The notes under the pieces were generated by a model. It was not told the DNA's origin, ran no database searches, and was given only the letters and a program-made list of their open reading frames with translations. Position numbers and translations under genes: made by a program. Below are positions 1-10,161 of a stretch of DNA of 64,000 nt, one piece after another (within the stretch, counting starts at the first letter, position 1; each line of letters starts with the position of its first letter). This DNA is from Rhodopseudomonas faecalis (GTDB lineage Bacteria > Pseudomonadota > Alphaproteobacteria > Rhizobiales > Xanthobacteraceae). Location of the stretch: the NCBI RefSeq assembly GCF_003217325.1, contig NZ_QJTI01000003.1, positions 186,001 through 250,000 of the forward strand, in the 5' to 3' direction.

Positions 1-756
1 GACCGCCGGCAGCAGCGACAGAAACGCCATCACCACCGCCCACAGCAGCGCGCCGCCGATGCCGAGCGCCCACAGCATCAGCCCGCCGAGCGCGCCCTGC
101 AGCATGGCGATCACCATGTTGCCCTTGATGGTGGCGCGGATCACCACGATGAATTTCAGCAACAATTCATTGAGCTGATGCTCATGCAGCGGCAGCACGC
201 CGCGAATCCGGCGCGTCAGCTTCTCGCCGTCGCGGAACAGAAAGAACAGCAGATACAGCATCACGCCGAGATTGATGACGAACTCAAAAGTGTTTTGGCC
301 GATGGTCAGCGCCTGCCCGGCCAGAAACTGGCTGCTCTTGAGCAGGCCATCTGACAATTGCTGCTGCAATGCGCCGAGATTGCCGATGTCGAACTCTTTC
401 ACCAGATCGGTGACCCAGGACGGCAGCGCCGCGGTCGCCTCGCGGAACAGCCGCACCAGATCGATCTCACCCGATTGGAACCTTGCATAGGTGCGGGCCG
501 CCTCCTTGGTCAGCGCCGCGCCGATCAGCGATAGCGGCAGCAGCACCATCATGATGATGATCGCCAGCGTCAGCAGCGCGGCGAGATTGTCGCGGCCGTT
601 CAGGCGCTGCCACAGCCAGCGATGCAGCGGCGTGAACACGATCGCGATCACCACGCCCCACAACAGGCCGCTATAAAACGGCAACAACACCCAGCCAAAG
701 GCCAGGGTCACCACCACGATCAGCAACACGAAGAACTTATTCTCGTCAGCGCGCAT
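1..756 (-). CDS. AI-2E family transporter / PerM-type permease (3' end outside window)
   Basis: Reading in from the left edge on the minus strand gives 252 uninterrupted codons from ATG 756. The protein opens with two hydrophobic segments (FFVLLIVVVTLAF, then FYSGLLWGVVIAIVF), followed by a soluble loop (ARFQSGEIDLVRLF), then further membrane segments around LGVMLYLLFFLFRDGEKL and ALGGLMLWALGIGGALLWAV. The central soluble loop and the LFRDGEKL stretch are typical of the AI-2E exporter/PerM family (8 TM, usually 350-380 aa), so roughly the last third is missing. The start overlaps the end of the upstream gene by 11 bp, so the two are probably cotranscribed. The transported substrate cannot be told from sequence; many members have nothing to do with AI-2. 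Confidence 0.85.
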   Translation of the reverse strand, partial: MRADENKFFVLLIVVVTLAFGWVLLPFYSGLLWGVVIAIVFTPLHRWLWQRLNGRDNLAALLTLAIIIMMVLLPLSLIGAALTKEAARTYARFQSGEIDLVRLFREATAALPSWVTDLVKEFDIGNLGALQQQLSDGLLKSSQFLAGQALTIGQNTFEFVINLGVMLYLLFFLFRDGEKLTRRIRGVLPLHEHQLNELLLKFIVVIRATIKGNMVIAMLQGALGGLMLWALGIGGALLWAVVMAFLSLLPAV

Positions 757-1255
757 GCGGACCGTTGTTTTGGAGACGGCAGGCGCTGACCACGCGCTGC
801 ACCAGCGCGCGAGCGGTGTCGTGATCAGCGGCGAGCGCCGCCAGCCACAACAGCACGCCGCCATGGAACAGCGCGGCGCCGGAGCCGACTGCGGTGAGAT
901 GCCAGATCACGCCGGGCCCGGCCATCATCAGCGCGCAGCCGGACGAATAGAGTAAGCCAAGCCAGATCGGCAACGGATGGCCGAGCCGCCAGGTGGTGAT
1001 CGCGAGCAGCGCGATGGCAATCACGGCCTTCACCACCGCCATGAACCGCAGCAGCATCGCAAGCTCGGCGTCGCTGCGCAGCAGTTCCGCTCCAGCCGGC
1101 GCCAATAGCAGGCCGGCCGCGGCAGCGATCATCGCCACCAGCAGCAGCGCCGGTTGCCAGAGGCTGCTGCGCCACAGCGGCGGCCGCGCGGCGGCGCGGG
1201 TCGCAGCATCTGCGGCGGCCCTTCGGTGCAAGGGGTAGCCGACGGCATCGGTCAT
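746..1255 (-). CDS. Hypothetical membrane protein, 169 aa
   Basis: The frame contains about five hydrophobic segments (WQPALLLVAMIAAAAGLLLAP, FMAVVKAVIAIALLAIT, LPIWLGLLYSSGCALMMAGPG, AALFHGGVLLWLAALAAD) and no motif I recognise. The open frame extends upstream to 1342, but the ATG at 1255 gives a plain start (MTDAVGYPLHRR), while the upstream codons overlap the end of the dsbA-like gene; I therefore chose 1255. Its 3' end overlaps the AI-2E permease start, which suggests translational coupling. The function is unknown. Confidence 0.65.
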   Translation of the reverse strand: MTDAVGYPLHRRAAADAATRAAARPPLWRSSLWQPALLLVAMIAAAAGLLLAPAGAELLRSDAELAMLLRFMAVVKAVIAIALLAITTWRLGHPLPIWLGLLYSSGCALMMAGPGVIWHLTAVGSGAALFHGGVLLWLAALAADHDTARALVQRVVSACRLQNNGPHAR

Positions 1256-1338
1256 CACCACCTCCGTGGGTCGATCAGCCACGCTAGCGCAACGTTGCCG
1301 GATCGGCAATTTCCCCGTCAGCGACGGAAATTGCCCGA

Positions 1339-2022
1339 TCACTCTTTCTTGGCGGCGGCCGCGCGGCGGGCATCGGCAACCGCCATGGCGAACTGCTCCT
1401 TGGTCAGCACGCCCGGCACCCGGAACTTGCCGATGATGTAAGACGGCGTGCCGACAAAGCCGAATGCCTTGGCCTGACTGTCGCTGCGCTTCAGCACCGC
1501 CTCGATCGCGGCGCGGTTCTTGTCGAGATCGCGGCCCGCGCGATCGACATCAAGGCCGGCGCGCGCCAAGGCGTCGCGCGCGGTGCTCTCGGTGAGACGC
1601 GAGGTCATCGCCATCAGCGCATCATGCGCTTCGATAAACTTGTCTTGATATTTGCACGCCAGCGCCAACCGCGCGGCATAGACCGAGGCCGGGCCGAGTA
1701 CCGGCCAATCCTTGAACACCATGCGGATCTTGCCGTCTTCCTTGACCAGCGCGTGCAGATCGGGCGCGATCTTGCGGCAATAGGGACACTGATAATCGGC
1801 AAATTCCACGATGGTGATATCGCCGGCCGGATTGCCGGCCACCGGAATCTCCGGATCGCGCAGCACCGAGGCTTCGCTCAGCACTTCAAGGTCGGAAGCC
1901 GCCAGCGCCGCGGTGCTGCCACCGAGCAGCAGCGCCGCACCGGTCAAGACCAGCGCATGACGGCGCGAAAGCTGGGGGCTGGTCGGCGCGCGGCCGGCGG
2001 ACATCGTCTGCGTGATCATCAT
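1339..2022 (-). CDS. DsbA-family thiol:disulfide oxidoreductase (Tat-like signal)
   Basis: This 227-aa protein has an N-terminal export signal with a twin-arginine-like SRRHALVLTGAALL around residues 19-32. A thioredoxin-fold domain of the DsbA/Com1 type follows. The redox motif is CPYC at residues 79-82, preceded by ITIVEFADYQ, and the cis-proline loop is GTPSYIIG near residue 190. It would form or isomerise periplasmic disulfides. The start is supported by an AGGAGA ribosome-binding site just upstream of ATG 2022. A DsbB-like protein (3949-4497) is encoded 2 kb away on the same strand and could be its reoxidant, although the two are separated by lrgAB and a secreted protein. The Tat assignment is an inference from the RR pair; a Sec route remains possible. 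Confidence 0.88.
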   Translation of the reverse strand: MMITQTMSAGRAPTSPQLSRRHALVLTGAALLLGGSTAALAASDLEVLSEASVLRDPEIPVAGNPAGDITIVEFADYQCPYCRKIAPDLHALVKEDGKIRMVFKDWPVLGPASVYAARLALACKYQDKFIEAHDALMAMTSRLTESTARDALARAGLDVDRAGRDLDKNRAAIEAVLKRSDSQAKAFGFVGTPSYIIGKFRVPGVLTKEQFAMAVADARRAAAAKKE

Positions 2023-2137
2023 GGTTCTCCTGCCGCCGCCACGATCCGTCCATGGCGACCCGCTCGCTTTGGCACATCTGGCCCAGGGACGATAGCGGCC
2101 GCGGCCGCCGCACGGCGGTCTCGCGCAGGATTGATCG

Positions 2138-2863
2138 TCAGCGCAGCAGCAGTGTGGCGGCCAGCGGCACCAGCAGCGAGGTCAGCAGCGCATTGAGGCT
2201 CATGGCGATGCCCGCGAACGCACCGGCAATGGCATTGACCTGGAACGCGCGCGCCGTGCCGATGCCATGCGAGGTCAGCCCGAGCGCAAAACCGCGCGCG
2301 CGAAAATCGCTGATCCGCAAGCGATTCATCAGCGGCGTCACCACGATCGCGCCGATGATGCCGGTCAGGATCACCGCGACCGCGGCAAATGACGGATCGC
2401 CGCCGATCGATTCCGCGATGCCCATCGCGACGCCGGCGGTCACCGATTTCGGCGCCAGCGAGCGCACCACGTCATCAGGCAGGCCGGCAAGCTGTGCCAG
2501 CCACACCACCGACAGGATCGCGGTGATGCTGCCGACGATCAGCGCCAGCAGCATCGGCACGATCGCGGCCACGATCGCGCGGCGGTTTTCATAGAGCGGC
2601 ACGGCGAGCGCCACCGTCGCCGGGCCAAGCAGGAAGTGCACGAACTGCGCGCCGCCAAAATAAGTCTGATACGAGGTGCCGGTCAGCAACAAAAACACGC
2701 CGATGATCCACATCGCGTGCAGCACCGGATTGGCGAGCGGATGACGGCCGGTGGCCTGCGACAGCGCATCGGTGGCCGCATAGACCAACAGCGTCACCGT
2801 CAGCCACAGCAGCGGCGTTTGCGACAGATAGACCCAGAGCGCAAAGGGATTGTCGCTGATCAC
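2138..2863 (-). CDS. lrgB: LrgB/CidB-family membrane protein
   Basis: This 241-aa protein is almost wholly hydrophobic and has the LrgB family core: FLLGPATVALAVPLY, SLAPKSVTAGVAMGIAESIGG and GFALGLTSHGIGTARAFQ. LrgB partners LrgA in a system first described as a holin-like modulator of murein hydrolase activity; in some species the pair transports pyruvate or other metabolites. The start is GTG 2863 and overlaps the lrgA stop in a GTGA arrangement, so the pair is translationally coupled. The physiological role here cannot be read from the sequence, although a pyruvate role would be interesting given the PFOR encoded at 14-19 kb. Confidence 0.9.
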   Translation of the reverse strand: MISDNPFALWVYLSQTPLLWLTVTLLVYAATDALSQATGRHPLANPVLHAMWIIGVFLLLTGTSYQTYFGGAQFVHFLLGPATVALAVPLYENRRAIVAAIVPMLLALIVGSITAILSVVWLAQLAGLPDDVVRSLAPKSVTAGVAMGIAESIGGDPSFAAVAVILTGIIGAIVVTPLMNRLRISDFRARGFALGLTSHGIGTARAFQVNAIAGAFAGIAMSLNALLTSLLVPLAATLLLR

Positions 2864-3240
2864 TTCGCCCTCCGCGTCAACAGCCGCGCGGCAAGCAGGA
2901 AGGTGCCGACCGTGACCAGCAGCGTGATCAGTGCCGAGACGATCAGCACCAGCGCGATCGCGACGCCGCGATCGGCGAGTAGATCGAGCTTTTGCACCAC
3001 GCCGACCCCAGCGGGCACGAACATCAGCGACATATGGGCGAGCAGCACCCGCGCCGCCTTTTCGACGCCGTCATGGCGCAGCGGCCCAAATTCCAGGATC
3101 GAGAACTGATCACGCAGCAGCAGCAGCAGCACCAATAGCGCGAGCCCGATCACCGGGCCGGGCAGCGGCAGCGCGAAGCCGCGCGCCAGCCCTTCGCCGA
3201 TCAATTGGCAAAGCAGGATCAGGCTGAAACTGGCGATCAT
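2860..3240 (-). CDS. lrgA: LrgA/CidA-family membrane protein
   Basis: This 126-aa protein has four hydrophobic segments and the CidA/LrgA pattern: LILLCQLIGEGLARGFALPLPG, then VIGLALLVLLLLL, the conserved loop with LLAHMSLMFVPAGVGVV, and a last segment VLIVSALITLLVTVGTF. It is the usual upstream partner of LrgB, and the 4-bp overlap with lrgB shows a two-gene operon. No LytTR or LysR regulator gene adjoins the pair, so its regulation is not evident. Confidence 0.9.
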   Translation of the reverse strand: MIASFSLILLCQLIGEGLARGFALPLPGPVIGLALLVLLLLLRDQFSILEFGPLRHDGVEKAARVLLAHMSLMFVPAGVGVVQKLDLLADRGVAIALVLIVSALITLLVTVGTFLLAARLLTRRAK

Positions 3241-3295
3241 CGGCGCGCCCCGCGGTCACGCGACCGGCAGCTGCGGCCGCGTGCCGTGCTGGCGA

Positions 3296-3856
3296 TCAGG
3301 CGCCCTTCAGCTTCTTGTTGCACTGGCTCCAGTAGCCGCCGCCCTTCTGGATCCAGCGCAATCCGCCGGTGGTGTTGTTGGCCTTGTTGATCTTCCATTG
3401 GTCCGCGCAGGTGTGCAGTCGCGCGCGTGCGGGCTTTTCCTCGGCGTATTTCGGATCGATCGCCGTGGGGAATACCGCCGCGCCGGGGGCCGCGGCCGGC
3501 TTCGCCGCCGCCTGTTTGCCATCGGGCTTAGCGTCAGGCTTGGCGCCGGTTTTGGCATCGGCCTTGGTATCCGGCTTGGCCTCAGGCTTCATCTCGGGCG
3601 TAGGCTCCGACTTCGCCTCAGACTGGGCCTCCGATTTGGCGTCGTCGGCCTTGCCCTCGGGCTTGGCCGCCGCCGCATCGGCGCAATCGGATTTGCGGAA
3701 ATCATTCCAGCTCTTGTCGCCGAGCGTGCCGGCCGCCTTGGCCGCCTGATATTTGGCGCTGCATTCCTGCGCCGTCAGCGCCTGAGCAGCCTGTGGCGGC
3801 AGCAGCGCGGTGCAAAGCAATGCGGCGCCTGCCAGCCATGTGGTGCGATTCATCAT
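3296..3856 (-). CDS. Secreted Lys/Ala/Pro-rich hypothetical protein
   Basis: This 186-aa protein has a clear signal peptide (residues 1-26, ending near AAQALTA). A Cys-containing N-terminal segment (QECSAKYQAAKAAGTLG...WNDFRKSDCA) is followed by a low-complexity linker of EAK/KPDAK repeats (about residues 65-120). A C-terminal segment with two further Cys (LHTCADQWK, WSQCNKKLKG) ends the protein. The N-terminal part resembles small secreted proteins of Bradyrhizobium relatives in which the Cys-Lys-Trp pattern recurs; no function is assigned to those that I know of. The start has a GGAGAG ribosome-binding site. The Cys residues could be substrates of the DsbA/DsbB pair encoded on either side (inference). 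Confidence 0.75.
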   Translation of the reverse strand: MMNRTTWLAGAALLCTALLPPQAAQALTAQECSAKYQAAKAAGTLGDKSWNDFRKSDCADAAAAKPEGKADDAKSEAQSEAKSEPTPEMKPEAKPDTKADAKTGAKPDAKPDGKQAAAKPAAAPGAAVFPTAIDPKYAEEKPARARLHTCADQWKINKANNTTGGLRWIQKGGGYWSQCNKKLKGA

Positions 3857-3948
3857 CAGCTCTCCTATCGCCTTCGCGATTGCCCCATCCTACTGCGCAG
3901 ATGCCAACTGACAACGTGCCAAGGCCGGTATTCGCCAAGCCCGCGCGC

Positions 3949-4497
3949 TCAACGGCGGCGATACACGATGCCGCCGATCGCCAGTACCACCATCGCCAGC
4001 GAAACCAACACATTGTAGCCGGCCAGCGACAGGCCGAGAAAGCGCCACTGCACCTCGTCGCAGGGAATCACCTTCACCGCGTCGAGTCGGTCGAGCAAGC
4101 TGCCGGCGCTGCCGAAATCGACGGCGCGCCCGGCGCAGCCGGCCGGCCCCTTCCAAAATCCCCATTCCACGCCCGAGTGGTAGGCGCCGAGCGCGCCATT
4201 GGTGACCATCGCCAGCGCCACCAGCACCAGCCCGGCGCGCAGCCATCCCGGCGCCGCGCCAAGCCAGGCGCCGAGCGCCAGCAACAACGCCAGCGGCGTC
4301 GCGAAGTAGTAGCCGTAGCGCTGCTCAAGGCACAGCGGACAGGGCCGGATATCGAGCACCAGCTCAAAGAACCAAGCGCCGGCCAGCGTGCCGGCCCCAA
4401 TCAGCGCCACGCCGAGCGCCGCCCACATCATGGGTGCAAGCGCCGCGCGCCGTCCCGCTTTGCTGTCCGCTGTCTCGATGCCGAACTCGGATGCCAC
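3949..4497 (-). CDS. dsbB: DsbB-family disulfide bond formation protein
   Basis: This protein of about 182 aa has four hydrophobic segments. The first periplasmic cysteine pair is CPLC at about residues 53-56 (context LVLDIRPCPLCLEQRYGYY). The second pair is in GCAGRAVDF and VIPCDEVQWRF. Both pairs are expected of DsbB, which reoxidises DsbA and passes electrons to quinone. I chose the GTG at 4497 because AGGAGA lies about 8 nt upstream; the frame is open further, to an ATG at 4572, but that leader is not conserved-looking. The family match is clear, while its pairing with the local DsbA-like protein is an inference from proximity. Confidence 0.88.
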   Translation of the reverse strand: MASEFGIETADSKAGRRAALAPMMWAALGVALIGAGTLAGAWFFELVLDIRPCPLCLEQRYGYYFATPLALLLALGAWLGAAPGWLRAGLVLVALAMVTNGALGAYHSGVEWGFWKGPAGCAGRAVDFGSAGSLLDRLDAVKVIPCDEVQWRFLGLSLAGYNVLVSLAMVVLAIGGIVYRRR

Positions 4498-4664
4498 GGG
4501 GAATCTCCTGCCTCTCTGCCCTCCTAGCGCCGACCGCCGGTGCTGTCGAGCAGTGCTCGGAATCGAACACAACGTGTGGCCGCTGCGTGATCCGGGTTGA
4601 CCGTAACGGGCCGCCCGCTATAGTCCGCCCGCTTCGCGATGTCGGCGCTGCCGAGGTCGCGCGG

Positions 4665-4749
4665 GCCCCTGTGGCGGAACTGGTAGACGCGCTCGACTCA
4701 AAATCGAGTTCCGCAAGGAGTGCTGGTTCGATTCCGGCCAGGGGCACCA
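4665..4749 (+). tRNA. tRNA-Leu (anticodon CAA)
   Basis: The 85-nt gene begins GCCCCTG and ends CAGGGGC-A-CCA, giving a perfect 7-bp acceptor stem with an encoded CCA. The anticodon stem CTCGA/TCGAG encloses the loop CTCAAAA, placing CAA at positions 34-36 (reads UUG). A long variable arm (TTCCGCAAGGAGTG region) and a GGTTCGATTCC T-loop fit a class II leucine tRNA. No integrase or duplicated tRNA 3' end was seen near it. Confidence 0.95.
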
Positions 4750-6665
<1,916 letters not shown>

Positions 6666-6671
6666 TCGGCT

Positions 6672-6701
6672 GCCGGCGGTTTGCTGCGGCAAGCCGCCGG
6701 C
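6672..6701 (+). terminator. Hairpin after gdhA
   Basis: A 13-bp inverted repeat, GCCGGCGGTTTGC / GCAAGCCGCCGGC with a TGCG loop and one wobble pair, starts 6 bp after the gdhA stop. There is no T-tract downstream, so it may act as a stabilising hairpin or a weak terminator rather than a classic intrinsic terminator. Confidence 0.55.
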
Positions 6702-7011
6702 GCCACCTGCTCCGCATCGGTGCGACGAAACGCCCTGGCGCGACCTCAAGGTCGCTTAATCAAGCCAACGCCGCGTATCCGTGCCATGCCCTGGGCGCCG
6801 TCATCACAACCAAAGCCAGAGAAATCAGCATCCTCAACCTGGGGCTGCTGCGATTCACTGCGCCTTCGGGTATAGTGCGGCCCGGCCAGAACATTCCCCA
6901 GGCTTCGCGCAGGTTAACCTTCAGACTATTTTAACGAAGACTTCCAGGCCGCTTTGGTCTTTCTCTGCGAACGTCCGGCATCCTAATGCCGCTGCGAAAT
7001 TGGACCGTGCC
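6702..7011. other. Intergenic region before the GNAT-like gene
   Basis: About 310 bp lie between the gdhA hairpin and the chosen ATG of the next gene. The frame of the next gene stays open through it, but the translation is not protein-like (Pro/His/Gln-rich, then mixed). The last 100 bp (6905-7000) are AT-richer than the surroundings and probably hold the promoter. I see no RNA gene. Confidence 0.45.
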
Positions 7012-8313
7012 ATGACAGCCCAGACTCTTTTGACCCGCGCAGCCGCGCAACGGCCGCCGATGGCGGCGGAGCCTCCGCTCCCCGTTGCCGCGCCGCCAGT
7101 CCGCTGCGCTGACACCGGGCTCTATATGCGCATCGTGCCGCTCAAGGCCTACGACAATCCCAATGGCCGCGAGCGCTGGCACAATCTCGCGGTGCGCGCG
7201 CTGGTGCCGAACGTGTTCTACGAACCGGAATTCGCAATTCCCGCGATGATTCCATTCGGCGATGATGTGCAGTTGCTGCTGATCGCCGACGAGCGCGGCC
7301 CGGATGTGCAATTGCTCGGCTTGCTGCCGTTCCGGATCTCGACCCGGCGCTGGGGCGTGCCGCTGCCGGTCGCGGTCGCCTGGAATCACCCCTTTGCGGC
7401 GCTTGGCGTGCCGCTGATCGACCGCGACCGCGCGCGCGACACCATCGCCACGCTGCTGAACGCCGCGCGCGTGCTGCCGGGCATGCCGCGCCGCATGGTG
7501 CTGCCGCTGATTCCAGATCACGGCCCGTTCGCCGAGCTGCTCGACGAGCTGCTACAACAGGACAATCTGCGCGAGCTGCGGCTCGACCGCTATGCGCGCG
7601 CGATCCTCGATCCGCCGCTCGGCGCGCGCGATCACTATCTGGAAAACAAATTGTCGTCGCGCACGCGCGGCAAGATGCGCACCGAGCTGCGCCGCATCGA
7701 GCGCCAGGGCACGGTGACATTCGACACCATCACCGCGCGCGATGAGATCGACGAAGCGCTCGAGGATTTTCTGGCGCTGGAGGCCGCCGGCTGGAAGGGC
7801 CGCGGCGGCACCGCGGTCAGTTGCTCGCCGGCCGAGATCGAATTCTTGCGCCAGACCGTGCGCAATCTCGCGGCCTGCGGCCGGGTGCGGATCGATCGCT
7901 TGCGGCTCGACGGCCGCACGCTGGCGTCATCGATCATCTACCTGACCGGCGATCAGGCCTGGTGCGCCAAGATTTGCTACGACGAAAGCCAGGCGGCCAG
8001 CTCGCCGGGCTCGCAGCTGGTGATGTACATCACCAGCGAGCTGCTCGCCGATCCGTCGATCGCGCGCGCCGATTCCTGCACGCCGCCCAACCGGCCGTTC
8101 ATGAGCAAGTTCTGGGGTGAGCAGCTGCCGCTGTCGAACCGCGTGATCGAGCTCGCGGGCGGCGATCCGCTGCACCCCTTGGCAGCGATGCTGGAGCAAG
8201 GTCGGCGCCGGCTCAGCCACGCGCTCCATGAGTTCAAGGAGCGCCGCAACGCCAGTCAGGACAAGCGGCGCCGCAAGAACGACGACCGTGAGAAACAGTC
8301 GGCGCCCGAGTAA
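7012..8313 (+). CDS. GNAT / BioF2-like acetyltransferase-domain protein
   Basis: The product is about 433 aa from ATG 7012; the frame is open upstream to 6781, but that leader looks non-coding. The sequence resembles the CelD/BcsL-type proteins with a BioF2-like N-acyltransferase fold. These have an N-terminal half reading LYMRIVPL...VFYEPEFAIPAMIPFG and a central HYLENKLSSRTRGKMRTELRR-like stretch (about residues 210-230). Next come FLALEAAGWKGRGGTAV and the core strand VRIDRLRLDGRTLASSIIYLTG, and the tail is charged (RRKNDDREKQ). Relatives are linked to cell-envelope polysaccharide or aminoacyl transfer, but the substrate here is unknown. No polysaccharide gene is next to it. Confidence 0.75.
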   Translation: MTAQTLLTRAAAQRPPMAAEPPLPVAAPPVRCADTGLYMRIVPLKAYDNPNGRERWHNLAVRALVPNVFYEPEFAIPAMIPFGDDVQLLLIADERGPDVQLLGLLPFRISTRRWGVPLPVAVAWNHPFAALGVPLIDRDRARDTIATLLNAARVLPGMPRRMVLPLIPDHGPFAELLDELLQQDNLRELRLDRYARAILDPPLGARDHYLENKLSSRTRGKMRTELRRIERQGTVTFDTITARDEIDEALEDFLALEAAGWKGRGGTAVSCSPAEIEFLRQTVRNLAACGRVRIDRLRLDGRTLASSIIYLTGDQAWCAKICYDESQAASSPGSQLVMYITSELLADPSIARADSCTPPNRPFMSKFWGEQLPLSNRVIELAGGDPLHPLAAMLEQGRRRLSHALHEFKERRNASQDKRRRKNDDREKQSAPE

Positions 8314-8361
8314 GCCACTCAGCAATTGATACACTCAGCGATTGATACCAAGTGATTGGCG

Positions 8362-8445
8362 CGTCATGGCCGGGTTCGTCCCGGCCATCGACGTTTTTGC
8401 ATTGCTTTGACGACGAAGGCTCCCGCGACAAGCGCGGGCATGACG
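8362..8445. repeat. Palindromic intergenic repeat, family A copy 1
   Basis: The element is bounded by CGTCATG and CATGACG and contains two stem-loops, CATGGCCGGG..CCCGGCCAT and CCCGCGACAAGCGCGGG. A second copy lies at 54858-54956 and a partial one at 31288-31311. It resembles the scattered palindromes common in Bradyrhizobium/Rhodopseudomonas genomes. It lies just after the stop of the GNAT-like gene. Confidence 0.7.
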
Positions 8446-8534
8446 GGGCAATGGTAGGAGCCTCTGGTATACGGTCCAATCGCGTGTTTCCATCACGCCC
8501 CGCGAACAGCCGCGCGCGATCACCAGCACGCAAA

Positions 8535-8570
8535 AGAAAACCCCGGCTCTGCGCGCGCAGAGCCGGGGTT
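8535..8570 (-). terminator. Intrinsic terminator of trpB2
   Basis: Read on the minus strand, the inverted repeat AACCCCGGCTCTGC / GCAGAGCCGGGGTT with a short GCGC loop is followed by TTTCTTTTG. It sits about 20 bp beyond the stop codon of the TrpB2 gene at 8593. The perfect GC-rich stem plus T-tract is a textbook intrinsic terminator. Confidence 0.88.
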
Positions 8571-8592
8571 GATGTCGTGCGAGACGTGACGA

Positions 8593-9957
8593 TCAGGCCG
8601 CGACTTCAGGCAGAGCCGCCAGCGACGCCGCCAATTCGGCCTCGTCATAGTCCTGATCAACCAGCTTGCCTTCGAAGTAGTTGATGTAGGACTGCATGTC
8701 GAAGTGGCCGTGGCCCGACAGGTTGAACAGGATGGTCTCGGACTTGCCCTCGGCCTTGCAGCGCAGCGCTTCGTCGATCGCGCAGCGCACCGCATGGGTC
8801 GATTCCGGCGCCGGCACGATGCCCTCGGTGCGGGCGAACTGCACGCCAGCCTCGAAGCACTTCACCTGATGATAGGACTTGGCCTCGATCAGGCCGAGTT
8901 CATAGGCGTGCGACACCATCGGGCCCATGCCGTGATAGCGCAGGCCACCGGCGTGGAAGCCCGGCGGCATGAACGAGGCGCCGAGCGTGTGCATCTTCAT
9001 CAGCGGCGTCATTTGCGCGGTGTCGCCGAAGTCGTAGGCGTATTTACCGCGGGTCAGGGTCGGGCAAGCCGCCGGCTCGACCGCCACGATACGGCGCTTG
9101 CGGCCACCGCGCAGATGCAGACCGATGAACGGGAACGCCAGACCGGCGAAGTTCGAGCCGCCGCCGGCGCAGGCGATCACCACGTCCGGATCGTCGCCGG
9201 CCATTTCCATCTGCTTGATGGCTTCTTCGCCGATGATGGTCTGGTGCAGCATCACGTGGTTCAGTACCGAGCCGAGCGCGTATTTCACGTCGGGGTTCTT
9301 CACCGCGATTTCCACCGCTTCCGAAATCGCCATGCCGAGCGAGCCGGGGCTGTTCGGGTTCTTGGCGAGAATGGCGCGGCCGCATTCGGTCTCGTTCGAC
9401 GGCGAGGCGACGCAGCGGGCGCCATAGGTCTCCATCAGCGCGCGGCGATACGGCTTCTGATCATAGGACACGCGCACCTGAAACACGGTGATGTCCATGT
9501 CGAACAGCGAACCGGCGAACGCCAGCGACGCACCCCACTGACCGGCGCCGGTTTCGGTCGTCAGCTTCTTGATGCCGGCCTGCTTGTTGTACCAAGCCTG
9601 CGGAATGGCGGTGTTGGGCTTGTGCGAGCCCGCGGGCGAGACGCCCTCATACTTGTAGTAAATCTTCGCCGGGGTATCGAGCGCCTGTTCGAGACGGCGC
9701 GCGCGCATCAGCGGCGAGGGACGCCACAGCTTGAACACGTCGCGGACCGGATCGGGAATCTCGATGTAACGCTCGGTCGCAACTTCCTGGAGGATCAGCT
9801 CCATCGGAAACAGCGGCTCGAAATCCGCAGGTCCCGCCGGCTGCTTGGTGCCGGGATGGAGCACCGCGGGCATCGGCGTCGGGAAGTCCGCGGCGAGGTT
9901 GTACCAAGCTTTCGGAATACTGTCTTCGTCGAGCAGGAACTTGATCTGATCGCTCAT
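8593..9957 (-). CDS. TrpB-like PLP-dependent enzyme (TrpB2 type)
   Basis: This 454-aa protein is longer than canonical TrpB (about 400 aa) and has the TrpB2 layout. An N-terminal extension (LADFPTPMP region) precedes RPSPLMRARRLEQAL and the PLP lysine in GSHKPNTA (Lys113). The phosphate-binding glycine loop is CAGGGSNFAGLAFPF, and the C-terminal part carries EGIVPAPESTHA and FNLSGHGHFDM. TrpB2 enzymes make tryptophan from indole and serine and do not depend on a TrpA partner. The usual trpFBA set is not in this window, so this is probably an extra, indole-salvaging copy. The start ATG 9957 has a GGAGAG ribosome-binding site. An FNR-like box lies about 115 bp upstream. Confidence 0.9.
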   Translation of the reverse strand: MSDQIKFLLDEDSIPKAWYNLAADFPTPMPAVLHPGTKQPAGPADFEPLFPMELILQEVATERYIEIPDPVRDVFKLWRPSPLMRARRLEQALDTPAKIYYKYEGVSPAGSHKPNTAIPQAWYNKQAGIKKLTTETGAGQWGASLAFAGSLFDMDITVFQVRVSYDQKPYRRALMETYGARCVASPSNETECGRAILAKNPNSPGSLGMAISEAVEIAVKNPDVKYALGSVLNHVMLHQTIIGEEAIKQMEMAGDDPDVVIACAGGGSNFAGLAFPFIGLHLRGGRKRRIVAVEPAACPTLTRGKYAYDFGDTAQMTPLMKMHTLGASFMPPGFHAGGLRYHGMGPMVSHAYELGLIEAKSYHQVKCFEAGVQFARTEGIVPAPESTHAVRCAIDEALRCKAEGKSETILFNLSGHGHFDMQSYINYFEGKLVDQDYDEAELAASLAALPEVAA

Positions 9958-10071
9958 GCAACTCTCCAGTTTTCGCTTTCAGAAGAGGTGCTTGCGTGAC
10001 GCCTCGATCACCTCCAAAACGGCTGCCGCGAAACGGCCGCGAACCTTAGGTTCACGGCAATCGCGGCTGCC

Positions 10072-10085
10072 TTGAGCAAGATCAA
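10072..10085. promoter_or_regulatory. Possible FNR/FixK-type box upstream of trpB2
   Basis: TTGAGCAAGATCAA has TTGA-N6-TCAA symmetry and matches the FNR/FixK consensus except for G at position 5. It lies between the pfkB stop (10162) and the trpB2 start (9957), the right place for a promoter reading leftward. It could be a chance match; it was identified by eye only. Confidence 0.35.
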
Positions 10086-10161
10086 TTGTGCTCTGATTGC
10101 CGTCAAGACTGCGCTTTTGTTGCAGCGTAGCAAGGCAGTGGAGAACGCCTTGAGCGTTCAC

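Noticed and set aside
4665-4749. tRNA-Leu as an attachment site for an integrated element
   Set aside because: No integrase and no duplicated tRNA 3' end were seen in the region.
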